This document shows, piece by piece, positions 11,231-22,130 of a DNA stretch of 64,000 nucleotides. Each line of letters opens with the position of its first letter. Position 1 is the stretch's first letter. The translations under genes were made by a program, and so were the position numbers. The DNA comes from Malania oleifera. Taxonomy: Eukaryota > Streptophyta > Magnoliopsida > Santalales > Ximeniaceae. Below the pieces are notes generated by a model. It did not search any database. It was not told the origin of the DNA and was given only the letters and a program-made list of their open reading frames with translations. The stretch spans positions 77,732,931 through 77,796,930 of the forward strand of contig NC_080419.1 of NCBI RefSeq assembly GCF_029873635.1. The letters run 5' to 3'.

Positions 11231-12760
11231 CTCCCCCCCCCCTAATGTGATCATCAAGATTATATGTGTGTGTGCGTGCGTATGTATCTATATAAATATA
11301 TATTTTATATATATAATATGTTAACATTAAAATCCAACATATATAGGTGGTCCATAGTCTAATCGTTGTGCTCCACTAACCTTAACTGGCATTAGGTGAT
11401 TGAGTTTCTAACATTCTCGTTTTTCAAATTCTTGATTTGGCTCTGAGTGGGTTGTCATCAAAATGTTTCCTAAAATTCCTTCTTGGTCTAGGTAGAGACC
11501 AAGTATTTGTAGTTGCGGTCGCAATGTGAGATTGATTCCGTGTGATTTGCATTATGTACACTAGCCATCAAATACATCATCACTTAGGGACCTCACAGTG
11601 GTTAAAGTTTGAGAATTTCATGTTAGAGGTTTGGGTTTGTGTCTTGGGAAAGGGAGGAGTGGGAAGGTATGGGATGGGCTAGGTCTTAATTTTTTGATTT
11701 TGTCTAAAAATTTGAAGGTCCAAAACAACAAAAATTTGAATGGGAATTTCGATTTTGATGTCAATTCCAATTTGAAGAAAGCAATGGAAATTAGTCGTAA
11801 AAAATGAAATTATTTCGAAGAACTTTAGAAATGATTAAGAATGCAAGTTTTAGGACTAATATACTAATTATAAATTGAATACATCGATGTTGTGTTAAAG
11901 GTGCAATAGTTGTAGTATAACATATCTGTTTAGTATAAAAGTGAAATTCATAAATCAATTAAATAAAAATCATGATATAAACAAAGATAATTTAAACATG
12001 AATGGTTAAATAAAACATTATTGCTTCTAACAATCTTTTGTTTCAATTCAAAAAAGAAAAGAAAAGAAAAAGATTGACTTTGCTTTTAAATTTTATATGC
12101 TAATTCTAAGGAAATTTCATTCTAGAGTTAACATTTTGACAAGTTCAACTAAAATTTTGAGACTTCGATATAACACAAATTTTAGAAGATGAAAATTAAT
12201 TGCCATTTCAATTTTGAGGGTGATGGAAAGTGGAAAGCTCAATAGAAAATTTGGCAATTTTATAGAAATTTAAGATCATGGGGATGGGAGACGAGCTATC
12301 TCTCATTGTGTAACTCAGGCTCAATGTGGGCCTCCAATAGAACAAAAAAAAAAAAAGAATCAATCGATAGATATGTAATGTCATTAATTTGTTCACAACA
12401 TTAATTAATTCTTCACCTTTTATTTTATTATTTAATTCAACTTTTTCTATGTTGAGAAAATAAAAGTAGTCACCAACAAGTTAAATGTTAGATATAAGTT
12501 TTTATAGATTAGTTATAGGATACGTATTATTTTCCTATATTGTTGCTAATTCTTCTGTTTAACTGATATTTTTATAGGGATGTTTGAGGAAAATGTAAGG
12601 TGAACACCAAGTGGGGAATCCTATTTATTTATGTGTGGATAAATAAACACATGTTACCCTTGATCCTAGTCCAATCTTGACAATGGGGTGTGGGCGTTTA
12701 TGAGAGATTTTGGCCTGGGTATAGCTGATTTATAATTTGCACTCTGAAAAATGCTTAGCT
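11231..12760. other. Intronic AT-rich DNA, no gene seen
   Basis: This stretch holds a copia-tail fragment with GT/TA microsatellite (11250-11330) and otherwise unremarkable sequence. Open frames are short and not plausible proteins. Confidence 0.5.
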
Positions 12761-12768
12761 AGAGGTTA

Positions 12769-12870
12769 CATTATCCCACATTGCCAGAAAAAGTGCATTT
12801 AGGGGGGCTATCTATCAACATTACCCCACATTTCCAGAAAAAGAGCATTTAAGGGGGTTATGTATCAACA
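12769..12870. repeat. Tandem duplication, about 51 bp x 2
   Basis: The unit ATTA[T/C]CCCACATT[G/T]CCAGAAAAAG[T/A]GCATTTA[G/A]GGGGG...TATCAAC occurs twice head to tail with several substitutions between the copies. No larger element boundary is visible around it. Confidence 0.8.
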
Positions 12871-13879
12871 TCCTTAGTAGTTTGGCTGTTAAATCTGGCT
12901 TTTACTTTTGTAGGTCAGCACACTGTTAGGGGCTATGATGATTTAATTCCACACAGTTTTTTACTAAGTAGTGCAGACACTTAAAATGGCGAGCATTCGT
13001 GTATAAAATTTCCTCCGTTGCGATGGTGTTGATGGCTTCAAGTTGTGGAAACTGCCTTTCTGAGCACAAGATAGGTTGAGGGACGACTTTGGCAGGAGCC
13101 CTCTTGCACTGGGCTGCTCTTTCTTGGGCTGGCAATCCTATTTTTCTGGATAACATGCCTTTAATATGCCTGAGACTTGTTGGATACAATTCAAATGTGC
13201 CAAGAATTCTAAATTACTTGCCTAACTTCATTGACATGTCCAATGAGCTGCTAAGGGCTAAACATGCTGCTGACACTTTGATACACATACATGAACACAC
13301 ATGTGCGTGCTAGTCTGTATAAGAACATATTATATATACACTATTTATATATTTATTATTGACATTTCCTCATTATTTCTGTCCTTTTATTTTTCAATTT
13401 TTTAGTAGGTAAAATAAAATCGCTTTAAAGGGCACTAAGGGGGTGCCAACTTGGAAAATAGAGCTAGTGATACAAGGATTTAAAGATAATAAAGCCCAAG
13501 CCAAGACATGAGATCTGGGAAAAACAAACCTGTACTGGAAATTCTTTTTCAAAGTAAAAGAATATAAATGAGTACATTTTTCCAATCCTGTATAGAAGAC
13601 TCTTTTCATTCAGAGGCTTTCTTTTTTCTTTCCCTCCAAATACTTGAAAACATCCAAAATTCTTCACAGTAAATCTTGCATTCCTACCACCCAAGCTCTT
13701 CATAGAGTCCTTTGTATAGAATTTGTCAAAACAAAGGTTTTCAATTTTTTTCAAATGTCAAGTACAATATGTAGAGAGATTGTCCAATCTAAGATGCAAA
13801 TGGTTGTAGTTTTGAATTTAAAGTTGCAATAGATGCTAGATCATGGATAAGGATAATTGCAGATTTGAAAGCTTCAAGG

Positions 13880-16800
13880 TTTATTTCCAATATGCCTGGC
13901 AAGTGAAATGGATTAAGATGAACCATGAGCTTGTTTTGAAGGACAGTGAAACATTTGGATAGAGGACTTTTGGTCATGATATGAACAACTTGGTCCACAG
14001 GATATGTGTTGCATGCAAATCTTTGCAAGCAACCTTTTTGTAAATGAAGTGCTAATCTACCTTAAAATGTTTGGTTCTGGAGTGAGATAGGATTCACAGC
14101 AAGAAAATGGCAATGATTTATCACTCTATCAGACTAGGATGCAAAATGAGGGAGTGTGAAATTGGTGAAGAAGGTTTTTGTCACCAGGATATCTCAGTAG
14201 TAGCATTGACAAGGCCATGGTATTCAGCCTCTGTGCTTGAACTAGTGACTCACTTCTGCTTGTTAGATTACTAGCTGACTATATCACATCCTAGAAAGGT
14301 GCAATAACCACTTGTACTGCCATAATGGTTGGGCAACCAGCCTCATCTGAACCAGTTGAAGCAACAAGATAAAGAGTAGAAGTGTGATGAATGAGAACTC
14401 CATGATGGGAACACCTTTATGATATTGTAAAATTCTTTTAATGACCTTCCAGATAGTTGAAGGAGCTTGAATATATTGGGAACCTTATTTACAGAAAAAG
14501 CAATCTTGGAATGAGTAAGAAGCACATACTGCAAGACTCCAGCAATATTTCTATTGAGAGTAGTGCCTGCAAAGGGATCGCCAACTGTTTTGGAAGATTG
14601 TTGAATTGATTAACATGGGTGTATAATAAAGCTTGGCCCGTCATGTGTACCTGAGCAAGAAGATCAGAGATGTATTTGGCTTGAGAAAAAAGTAAATAAG
14701 TGCATGACGAACTAGCCTCCAACCTAAGAAAATAATACAAATCCTAAAGTTTCCATTAGTGAATTGACTTGCAGAGCAGTTTAAAGCGAGTGCAAAATAG
14801 AAGGCTCTCCAGACATGAGAATAATTACATTTATGTAAACAAGGACCAGTGTTAACATGAAGGATTTGAACTGAATGAACAATAAGGCATCGGAGGTAGT
14901 TGGATGAAAACCCAATGCCAATAATGTGGATGCCAAATGCAAGTACTAGGTGTTGGATGCCTGCTTTGATCTACATATCCCTTGTACAAGTGGCATACAT
15001 GATGTGGTTGTGAAGGACCAAGGAACCCTGGAGGTTCAGGGTTGAGACACATACATTCTCAGAGGAAACCATGTAAGAATGTATTTGGATGTCCATTTGA
15101 TGCAGTCGCCAACCATGAATAATAACTAACAGAGACAGCTTGCATTGTGGCAGGTTGAACAAATGGACTGAACGCCTGTGTGTAGTTGAGACCTTATTGA
15201 TGAAACCCTTTTGCTGCAAGATCGGCTTTAAACCGTTCAAAATTGTCATCCAAATTTAATTGACCTGAAAAAATCCACTTGCACCCAATTGGAGGAGAAG
15301 AGGGAGGTTCCAAACTCCAAGTACCATTGCGAATTAAAGCATTGAGCTCATGAAGCATTGCTGCTCTCCACTGCAGGTTCTTATTGGCATGACTAAAACA
15401 GGTAGGTTCAAGGGAAGAAGCTTGAGAGGAGGATGTAGTGGTAGTAAGAGACTTTGCATAGTATGAGTGTTTAGGAAGGAGGGTAATGGAGGGAGTTGGA
15501 TGGACAAATCAATGGACATAATTGAGGAGTTATATTTGAAACAGGTTGAAGAGGGGAAGAAAGTGAGATAGGAGAGGAATGCGGAGGTCAGATTGAGATT
15601 GGAATTTCATGTGATATAATAGGAATGGAATTGATACATAAAGATGTGGGAGGATTAAAAGAAACAAATGTGGAGAAGATTAAGGAGTATACCCGGTGAG
15701 AATAAGGGAGTGAACACCAAATGGGAGAAGATGAGGTAGAGATCAAAAAGGAGTAATTAAATGAGATATAGAAGGAAACTAATTAGAATATGGAATAGAG
15801 AACACCTCATGGTTTTAATTTAAAATAACAGCTGTGACCATTGCGTAATGTTTTTTTGGGTTCCGGATATTGTTATACATTGTGAAATTAGTGGGAAGAA
15901 AAATCACACCCGTAGTAGCCATTACGGACTGAGACCAATATGTAAGGCTGCTACGACCGTTACATAATTGCTATAGGACTGTTACAGAAATATATATATT
16001 CTTCTTACTTTTGGTTTTCCCCCCTTCATAAATCATTCTCAATATACAATGAGGAGAGAAAGGGGGAAAAAGATTATAATGAGGACGATAATGATACAAA
16101 ATTTAATACCTTTTTAAAATACTCGCAAGAGATGCATTAATTAACAATTTGATAATACCAATATATTAATAAAATATTTTATTTTTATAATATTAGCAAT
16201 TTGATATTTATGTTCTATATGTTTCAAGTTCAACCTTTTTTTTCTTTTCTAGTTATTGTATATTTGTTTTATTCATATGTCTTATGTGATTATAGATTAA
16301 TGGAGTGTATAGTGTATTTTGTTTTATTAATTAATTTATCTCACATAAGAATAATGAAAAAGTATAAATACACACTCGCATAACTTTTTGTCAATGGTGG
16401 TCTAAAACAAATGTAAATTTCTTGCCCTTACCAAACAACTTAGTTGAAACTAAAGGACCCAAAATATACTAAAACTCTTTCTGAGAAGGGTTAAAAGCTT
16501 AAAACATGCTAATACACTAATATGCATAAGGTTGTGTGCGCTTAAAAAAAATTCATGGCTGTCACCCTTTTATGTAACATCCGCTATACCCACTTCCTGT
16601 TACACCCATTGCCATTACGTTGCACTACCTGCTACTTTGATTTAAAACCATGGAACACACCACTCAATGAGGAAGAGAATGGAGGAGATTGCAAGATGGA
16701 ATAGAGAAGCAAAGACTCATGAAAGAGGTATGGAAATATAGGTCCTGCCGGAGGGAATGTAAAAGCAGGGATGGATAACAAGAAGAGTCAAAGAAGCAAA

Positions 16801-17525
16801 GAAAGGAATAATCTAAAGGCTTGCCAAATAATATATCTAATAGAATTGAAAGAAAGGTCATGAGGGCATAGCATTGATAAGAAAAAAAGTAATTTGGAAA
16901 GCTTCATCCCTAAAAGTTCGAGGTAGGGAAGCATGGACCAACGGGGTTAAACCCAATTCTTTGATAAGGGTGGCGACATTCAACTCCCCCAATTTGTTCA
17001 TGTGTGAGCAGACAAGACACATTGAAAAATTCCCAGGCAATCAAGAACCTAAGAAACTGATTGATTTTCTCAATGGCTAGAATTTTAGTTTGAAACCAAT
17101 TTTCCAAAAGAGTTTTAAATTTTCCAAGCATTGAATGCACATCAGCCTTAGATTTCAATGGACAACACCAAACATAACAACTAAAGCCATCCACAAAGAT
17201 AAGAAAACAATGGGATCCATTTATTGATACCCAGGGAGGGTCCATACACGGGTGAATAACTACTGTAAAGGGATGCTAGAATGAGAATGAGAATACAAGG
17301 CAAAGCATGACTGTTGTCGAGAGGACAAGAAAGAATGAAATGGTAACAATATATTACCAGAGGCTGGACTGTCAAACAAGGCATAGTACCGTATTGCCTA
17401 AGTTGTTTATGCCACATGTCCATGAAAGTGGGCTCACCAACCAATGCGTAAGACGGAAATATGGAATAGAGGAATATGGAGACTGAGAGGAAGAGGTTGC
17501 AAGCTGTCTCTTTACATGGACTCAA
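13880..17525 (-). pseudogene. Copia-3: degraded Ty1/copia polyprotein (minus), split by hAT-3
   Basis: Read right to left: GAG-pre-integrase block with WHKQL (about 17400-17440); integrase core VSINGSHCFLIFVDGFSCYV (about 17165-17230), NWFQTKILAI and HASLPRTFRDEAFQITFFLI (16870-16990), then LFGKPLDYSF (about 16820); hAT-3 insertion; RT blocks WRAAMLHELNALIRNGTWSL (about 15310-15370), GCKWIF and AKGFHQ (15190-15290); RNase H-side blocks YFLRLEASSS and AKYISDLLAQVHM (14640-14740), QYVLLTHSKIAFSVNK (14490-14535); and the KHF...HI tail near 14050. Stops and frameshifts are everywhere. No intact LTR pair is visible. This is an old insertion in SDH5 intron 1. Confidence 0.82.
15808..16652. mobile_element. 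hAT-3: 845-bp non-autonomous hAT element related to hAT-1
   Basis: Inverted ends CATGGTTTTAATTTAAAATAAC...TTTGATTTAAAACCATG match those of hAT-1. The right subterminal part (AAAAAATTCATGGCTGTCACCC...CCCACTTCCTGTTAC) follows the same order as the hAT-1 right end. Flanks are GAACACCT (15800-15807) and GAACACAC (16653-16660), an 8-bp duplication with two differences. It has no transposase and is AT-rich inside, so it fits an internal deletion derivative that would need a hAT-1-type transposase to move. Confidence 0.85.
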
Positions 17526-17842
17526 AATCTTCTACTGCATAAACTGTTTCCTCACATAGCAGCTTCTTTATTGTTGATATCATCGGTGACTATTTCACCT
17601 CTCCCTGCCTTCCAAATCCCCACAACATTTTTCTTTCGCACATTTGCATTTCTGCTTCTCAACATTTGAAATCATCAATGTTTGGATAGCTCTTGGACTA
17701 CATCGTTGGTAGTTCGTGCTGCAGTTTAGCTTGGTCCAATAGATTTTTTTTTTTTCATCTGTAAATTTATTTCTGAGAGATGACTTTCATGTCGTGACCT
17801 TTTTTTTTTATTTTTATTTTTACCCAACTATATATTCAACAG

Positions 17843-18115
17843 GTAGCAGGAATAATTTTACGCTAAGAATTGGAAGTACTCGTTATTATAGCGAAGATGT
17901 AACTCATTTGCCCATCATAAGAGACCCTGAAATTCAAAATGTTTTCAAAGACTTAATGGCTGCAAGTTGGGATGAGCTCTAAAAGTACTGAGGACAAGGC
18001 TGGACAGGAGGCACTGGCAAATGTTTTCCGTGCAGCTGAGGCAGTTGAGGAATTTGGTGGGATTCTTGTATCTCTGAGGATGGAAATTGATGACAGCATT
18101 GGATTGAGTGGTGAG
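17843..18115 (+). other. SDH5: SDH5 exon 2 with internal frameshifting deletion
   Basis: The exon begins GT AGC AGG (completing a Gly codon) and reads through the conserved SEDVTHLP...MAASWDEL block. In that frame TAA follows at 17980-17982. The downstream SDH5 block (SKSTEDKAGQEALANV...) is open in a different frame from 17978 to the donor GAG|GTATCA at 18115. The family normally has roughly a dozen residues between WDEL and SKSTEDK (from memory), so a short segment is missing and the frame is lost. The junction GAGCTCTAAA sits where both flanks could have shared GCTCT, which suggests a microhomology deletion. Confidence 0.82.
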
Positions 18116-18222
18116 GTATCAAAAGTTGTGAAGGAATGATGACTTGATTTATTGGTCTCTGAAGTTCTTTTAGTTTTCTGTTTTTATTATCTATTCATTT
18201 TTTTTTTTTTATATTTGTGTAG

Positions 18223-20215
18223 AATGTGAAGCCCTTGTTAGATGAGTTTGTGAATGCTCCCTGTACAGTCTATAAGCGCTACACTACATATTTGGATGCA
18301 TTTGGACTTGATGAGGCCTATTTGACTCGCTCGAAAAATGAGCAGCTCGAGAGCTATCCCAAGTATAGGAGTTCTGTCGTGTAATATTAAGCCTTAGCTG
18401 TTAGATCGTCTCCTCAGGGAATGCGTTTTAATATCAGATTTTACGTTTTTTCCAATTGAAATTAAAAAGGTACTGAACTTGGTTCAGATTTGAGGTTTTT
18501 CAAAATTGTTGGAATTTCTTTTGATAAATTAGACAAACACACGAATTAAAACCCTAGACCTAATTGGCATTAAAGTAAACAATAAAAATAGAAACTCTAA
18601 TCTACCTAAGGGACATCAAACTCTAACAGCTAAACAATAACGGAAAGACAAAAAAAACAGACTTAAAAAAAATTAATCTTAAACTAAATAAAACTCAACG
18701 AATTTTTGAATCTTAAGGAAAACAACTAATTTAATTTCCAAGAAAGATATATTTTTTTTATTTTTTTTTATTTTTCAAGAAACTGAATTATACCTTAATC
18801 AATGATAAAAAAAAAACTTCAAGCAAACAAGACAAACAAGAAAATAAAAATAAAAATAAATCTATTACTAATATCACTTTGAGAAGAGAAGGAAATAAAA
18901 AGAATTAACTATGAATCATCCAACAAAGTTTGAAACCTCAAAACATAAATAGAAGTTCTACTGAAAATTAACAATGACTAATTAAAGGTGAGAGTAATTA
19001 AAGAGAAAAGGAAAGAAGAAAGAGAGAGAGAGAGGGCTGCTCTATTCTGGCTCGGGTTGTGCTGGTCTTGGAATCTGAGGAAGGGTGGTTGAGGGGCTGC
19101 TGTTGTTGGAGTGGCCGAGGGCTCTGCTGTGCCATGAAGAATCTCCTCGGGTCTTCAAGTCTCTACTACTGCTCGTGGTGATTTGCTGCAGGCTAAACAG
19201 GGGCTGGAGTTGCTGCTGTGGTTGCGTGGCTTGGTGGCTCACGGGCTGTTGTTGCTGGAGTTGCCGGACTGGTGTGTGGCTTCGCGTGGTAGCTGGTATA
19301 GCAGCAGGAGGGCTGTTGTTTGGAGGCTTCTGTAGAGGAGAGGAACAGCCGGCTGTGCTTTGAGGCGCGGAGAAGCTGGTTGCAGCAGCTGGCCTCACGT
19401 TTACTGCTGGTATGGAGTGGGATGGGAGTTGTGTAGAGGAGATTCGGGAGAGGACAGGGAGAGAAAAGAAAAGAAAAATTAGAGAGGGAGAAAAAAGATT
19501 AGCTGGGAAAAAAAAAGAGAATGAGAGGAAGATTAAGTAGGAGAAAATAAAAAAAAAATAACAGAGAATGCAAAGACAAGAAGAAGAAAAGAAAAAGGAG
19601 GAGAAGAGAGTGGGAGAGATGGTGCGCAGGGCACACCTCAGAACAGGGGAAAAGAAGGGTTAAATAGGATAGGGGGGAAGGAACCCTATGATCCGCTGGA
19701 GCTAACCCGACCCAATTGGGTTTGACCTGGCAACTTGACCCAACCCGAATTATTATATTTTTTTTTTCATTTTTTTCATTCTTTGTTCATCGCAAATCTG
19801 ACTCTTCTGGAGCCCGTTTCTCACAAAATTCAAAACACAAAAGTTGTAGATAATCTTTTCCTCTTTCTCCAGAAACTTGAATCGTCTCGATCGGAGTTCG
19901 GACGAAAAAGTTTTGCTCGAAATACGAATAGGTATCGGTTTTGGTTCTCAGGAATTTTCCTGCAACAAAAAATTACCAAAACTTCATAAATAGTGTAATA
20001 AAGTTCAAGAATGATGATTTTGGCACTTTATTAAAATATTGGATAATTTTAGACATTTAATTAAAAATATAAACCGTAAAACCCGAGTTAAGATGCCCAA
20101 TTACGCAGTTTTGACGCGTACTCACTATTTACGTAAGAAAGTAGAGACTGAGTTGGGGACAAAGATGATACACTTAAAGATGAGGTGTAGTGGCCTCGAT
20201 TCTGAATGGGGGAAG
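18223..20215 (+). other. SDH5: SDH5 exon 3, split by a 1.8-kb insertion
   Basis: The acceptor AG is at 18221-18222 and the exon starts in phase 0 with NVKPL. It is open to base 18322, in the middle of a Leu codon (TAT T). It resumes at 20130 with TA CGT AAG AAA, giving AYLRKKVETELG, and runs to the donor AAG|GTATAA at 20215. Taking out 18323-20124 plus one copy of the 5-bp duplication joins the two halves exactly in frame (186 nt, 62 codons). The flanking introns are small (107 and 459 bp). Confidence 0.86.
18323..20124. mobile_element. SDH5: Solo-LTR-like insertion in SDH5 exon 3 (1802 bp)
   Basis: It starts TGACTCGC and ends GTACTCA (TG..CA, with imperfect terminal inversion TGA/TCA). It is flanked by CTATT at 18318-18322 and 20125-20129. 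Removing it restores the SDH5 frame exactly. It contains no pol or gag domain and no second LTR, so a solo LTR fits best. A TATTTAA box on the minus strand (about 19660) suggests minus orientation. Purine-rich (19440-19620) and CAG/CTG-rich (19080-19360) tracts give long but non-protein-like open frames. Confidence 0.82.
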
Positions 20216-20674
20216 GTATAAAAATTATGCACTGCGCTTAGACATCACATTGCATTTTGCACTGTTTTTGCTAGATAGTTTTGTAAACCAGGATCGTAGT
20301 AGAGTTTTTTGGAAATTTTGTCATTTGATATGTAGATTTCCTCCTTTCTAAAATGTCTCTTGGGGGGGAGGGTGGGGGGATGTATACCTTATCCTTTGAT
20401 CATTGATCCTATGATTAATGCCCAACACCGCTATTTTTATGTAAATTTTTTGTTTGTGAAGATGTACTGCTTCAACATGTTCTTATTTCTGCGTCTGTGG
20501 TATTTGGAATTGGTCGCTACACTTTGATAACACCTTGCGTTCTCATTAAAATGCCATGTGCTGTGACAACACCTTGACAACTGTTTACCTTCGATAAATG
20601 TTTTCCCAATTTGTTGTGTTGTGTAAATGAGGGCAAGGTTTACCGTATTCATGAATTTATTAATCTTCTTGCAG

Positions 20675-20734
20675 GTTACCGTTCTTGGGACTTCTGGACT
20701 TTCTGGGTCTTATGTTGAGCAAAGAGGTCCATAG
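20675..20734 (+). other. SDH5: SDH5 exon 4 and stop
   Basis: After the acceptor TTCTTGCAG, 60 bases encode the 19 C-terminal residues of SDH5 (VTVLGTSGLSGSYVEQRGP) followed by TAG. This exon shows no damage. The next few hundred bases are T-rich and look like 3' UTR and downstream DNA. Confidence 0.85.
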
Positions 20735-21370
20735 TTTTGGAAAGTTGTCATTTCCCATAAGCTTTCTCATTTTATGAACATCTTTAATACTTGGAGAGAG
20801 CTTGGTATATTTTCTTCAGAGAAGTTATCTTGTTAGAGCTGTGTGTTAAATAATGATGTTTTCTTTGTTAACTACAAAGAATGGAACAATGTTGGATCAT
20901 GACATTCATGTTTTTATATTTTCTTATTAACTTTGTTCATGCTTGTTCCTTGAAAATCAACTAGTCCCTTGCGCTGGGGAACTTGTCTGACATTGAAAAA
21001 ATAGCTATTCCTTGATCTTATTACTTCCTGTGTTGGTGGCAATGGTTACTACTTTCCATATTCACATTTACCGGTCTTCATTTCATGTCTTCAATTCATG
21101 GGTTCTATCAATGGTCAAGAGTAGTTACTTTTCATGTTTTTTTCTTAAAATATTTGGTTGCATTTACCGTCCATATGCTTATGTTCTTGAAGTCATTTAT
21201 GCTGCCAATTCTCATGCATAATTTCTGACTAATTTCTAAAAATATGCAATACTTATTATAGTAATTTGTTTTAGCTAATTCTAACTTATAATGCATATAT
21301 TATGCATGATTTATACTGATGTGATTTGTAGGGTGGTTGGGGTGCTTGTTTCGATGGCTAAGTTTTATTG
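20735..21370 (+). other. SDH5 3' UTR and downstream DNA
   Basis: T-rich sequence with no convincing open frame and several AATAAT/AATAATG-like poly(A) candidates around 20850-20870. Nothing else is identifiable. Confidence 0.45.
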
Positions 21371-21379
21371 AATAGACTT

Positions 21380-22130
21380 GGATCATCCTAATAGCTCTTG
21401 AAATTTTCATCTTCTTCATTCGAAGAGTCTGAAAGATCTACTTGCTCACATTGCTGGAAATTAAGGATGGAATCTTCATTTTGTTGATCATCAATGGAGA
21501 ATACAAATTCGATGTCGTTGTCTGAATCTCAATATGAGATTTTATGAAGCATCTGAATCAACTTAATTATTTTTTGTCTCTGGAGGCACCTCTTTGCATA
21601 ATGCCCCTTTTGATTTTAGATGTAACATCTATGATCCTTTAAATCTTTCTTATGCTTCTTCTTTCTCAGATATTTCCAGCCTCCTGTCTCCTTGTGCCTT
21701 GATTTTCTAGGAAGATAAACATCCTCCCGCTCTCCCATTGGACATGAGCACTGCTTGTTTCCTTTGCATTTTGATGAGGAGATCCTTCCTCTTGCATTAT
21801 TTGGTTATGTTCATGCCTGCTTTCTAGATTCTCCTATACATGTCATATTTTTTGCAGAGTGCATCCAGATTCATAAGAAAACTTTGGTAGAGCTTACCAA
21901 GAGAAGTGCTTTTTAAGTCTTTTTCAACTCATTTGAAGTTCTCGGAGAACTTCCTCTTCTAGTGGATCAGGCAAGCTATTAAGATAAGCTTGCTTGAGGT
22001 TAATATCATCAGGCCCGCAGAGAGTGTAGTATCTTTCTGAGATAAGATTATAATGTTTCTTCAAATTTTTTCTTTTAAGTGAGCAACATCTAATCTTCAT
22101 GTATTATTCTCTGGCTTGGGTAACGTGGTC
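21380..22130 (-). pseudogene. Decayed pararetrovirus-like (Caulimoviridae-type) or retroelement capsid/zinc-knuckle segment
   Basis: On the minus strand, broken frames show in order a Leu-rich block (near 21960-22020), a very basic Lys/Arg block (near 21680), a Cys-His zinc-knuckle-like box (near 21600-21640) whose second Cys position is now a stop, and an acidic Asp/Glu-Ser block (21400-21540). This order is typical of the coat-protein C terminus of endogenous plant pararetroviruses; an LTR-element gag is the main alternative. At least four stops or frame changes lie in 700 bp and no polymerase is nearby, so it is a dead fragment. The family call is from memory of domain layout and is not firm. 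Confidence 0.45.

Larger units (their letters stand above)
122..17842 (+). other. SDH5: SDH5 intron 1, about 17.7 kb, filled with transposable elements
   Basis: The intron is bounded by the GT at 122-123 and by a pyrimidine/AT-rich acceptor ending TTCAACAG at 17842. It contains copia LTR copies A, C and B, copia pol fragments, a 667-bp solo LTR, hAT-1, copia-3 on the minus strand and hAT-3. The unoccupied stretches (122-364, about 11290-12600 and 17530-17790) look like ordinary AT-rich intron. Size alone does not prove loss of splicing, since plant introns can carry long TE loads, but one this long is unusual for a short housekeeping gene. Confidence 0.75.
1..20734 (+). pseudogene. SDH5: Succinate dehydrogenase subunit 5 gene (mitochondrial), broken, 5' end outside window
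   Basis: The pieces read as the plant-specific SDH5 subunit of mitochondrial complex II, which assembles with SDH1-4 in the inner membrane; I recognised it from memory of plant SDH5 proteins. Coding blocks are 1-121, 17843-18115, 18223-18322 joined to 20130-20215, and 20675-20734 (stop TAG 20732-20734). Recognisable stretches are SEDVTHLPIIRDPEIQNVFK in exon 2, EALANVFRAAEAVEEFGG further on, KKVETELGTKMIHLKMRCSG in exon 3 and VTVLGTSGLSGSYVEQRG at the C terminus. Introns have GT..AG ends and consistent phases, so this is a DNA-level gene copy and not a retrocopy. Two lesions stop it making a normal protein: a frameshifting deletion in exon 2 and a 1.8-kb insertion in exon 3. Exon 3 also has codons that look drifted, with CCC TGT in a usually conserved Leu-Arg position. 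It is either the inactivated original or a decayed duplicate. Identity is strong; loss of function is inferred. Confidence 0.88.

Noticed and set aside
13089-13313. 74-codon plus-strand open frame in intron 1
   Set aside because: No recognisable domain, overlaps another frame on the opposite strand, and sits in presumed intron DNA.
17977-17984. A missed mini-intron explaining the SDH5 exon 2 frame change
   Set aside because: The two conserved blocks are contiguous with no room for GT..AG; only a deletion or sequence error fits.
19042-19398. 118-codon Gln/Pro/Ser-rich open frame on the minus strand
   Set aside because: It lies wholly inside the 1.8-kb solo-LTR-like insertion and comes from CTG/CAG-rich simple sequence; the opposite strand is also open. 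No domain.
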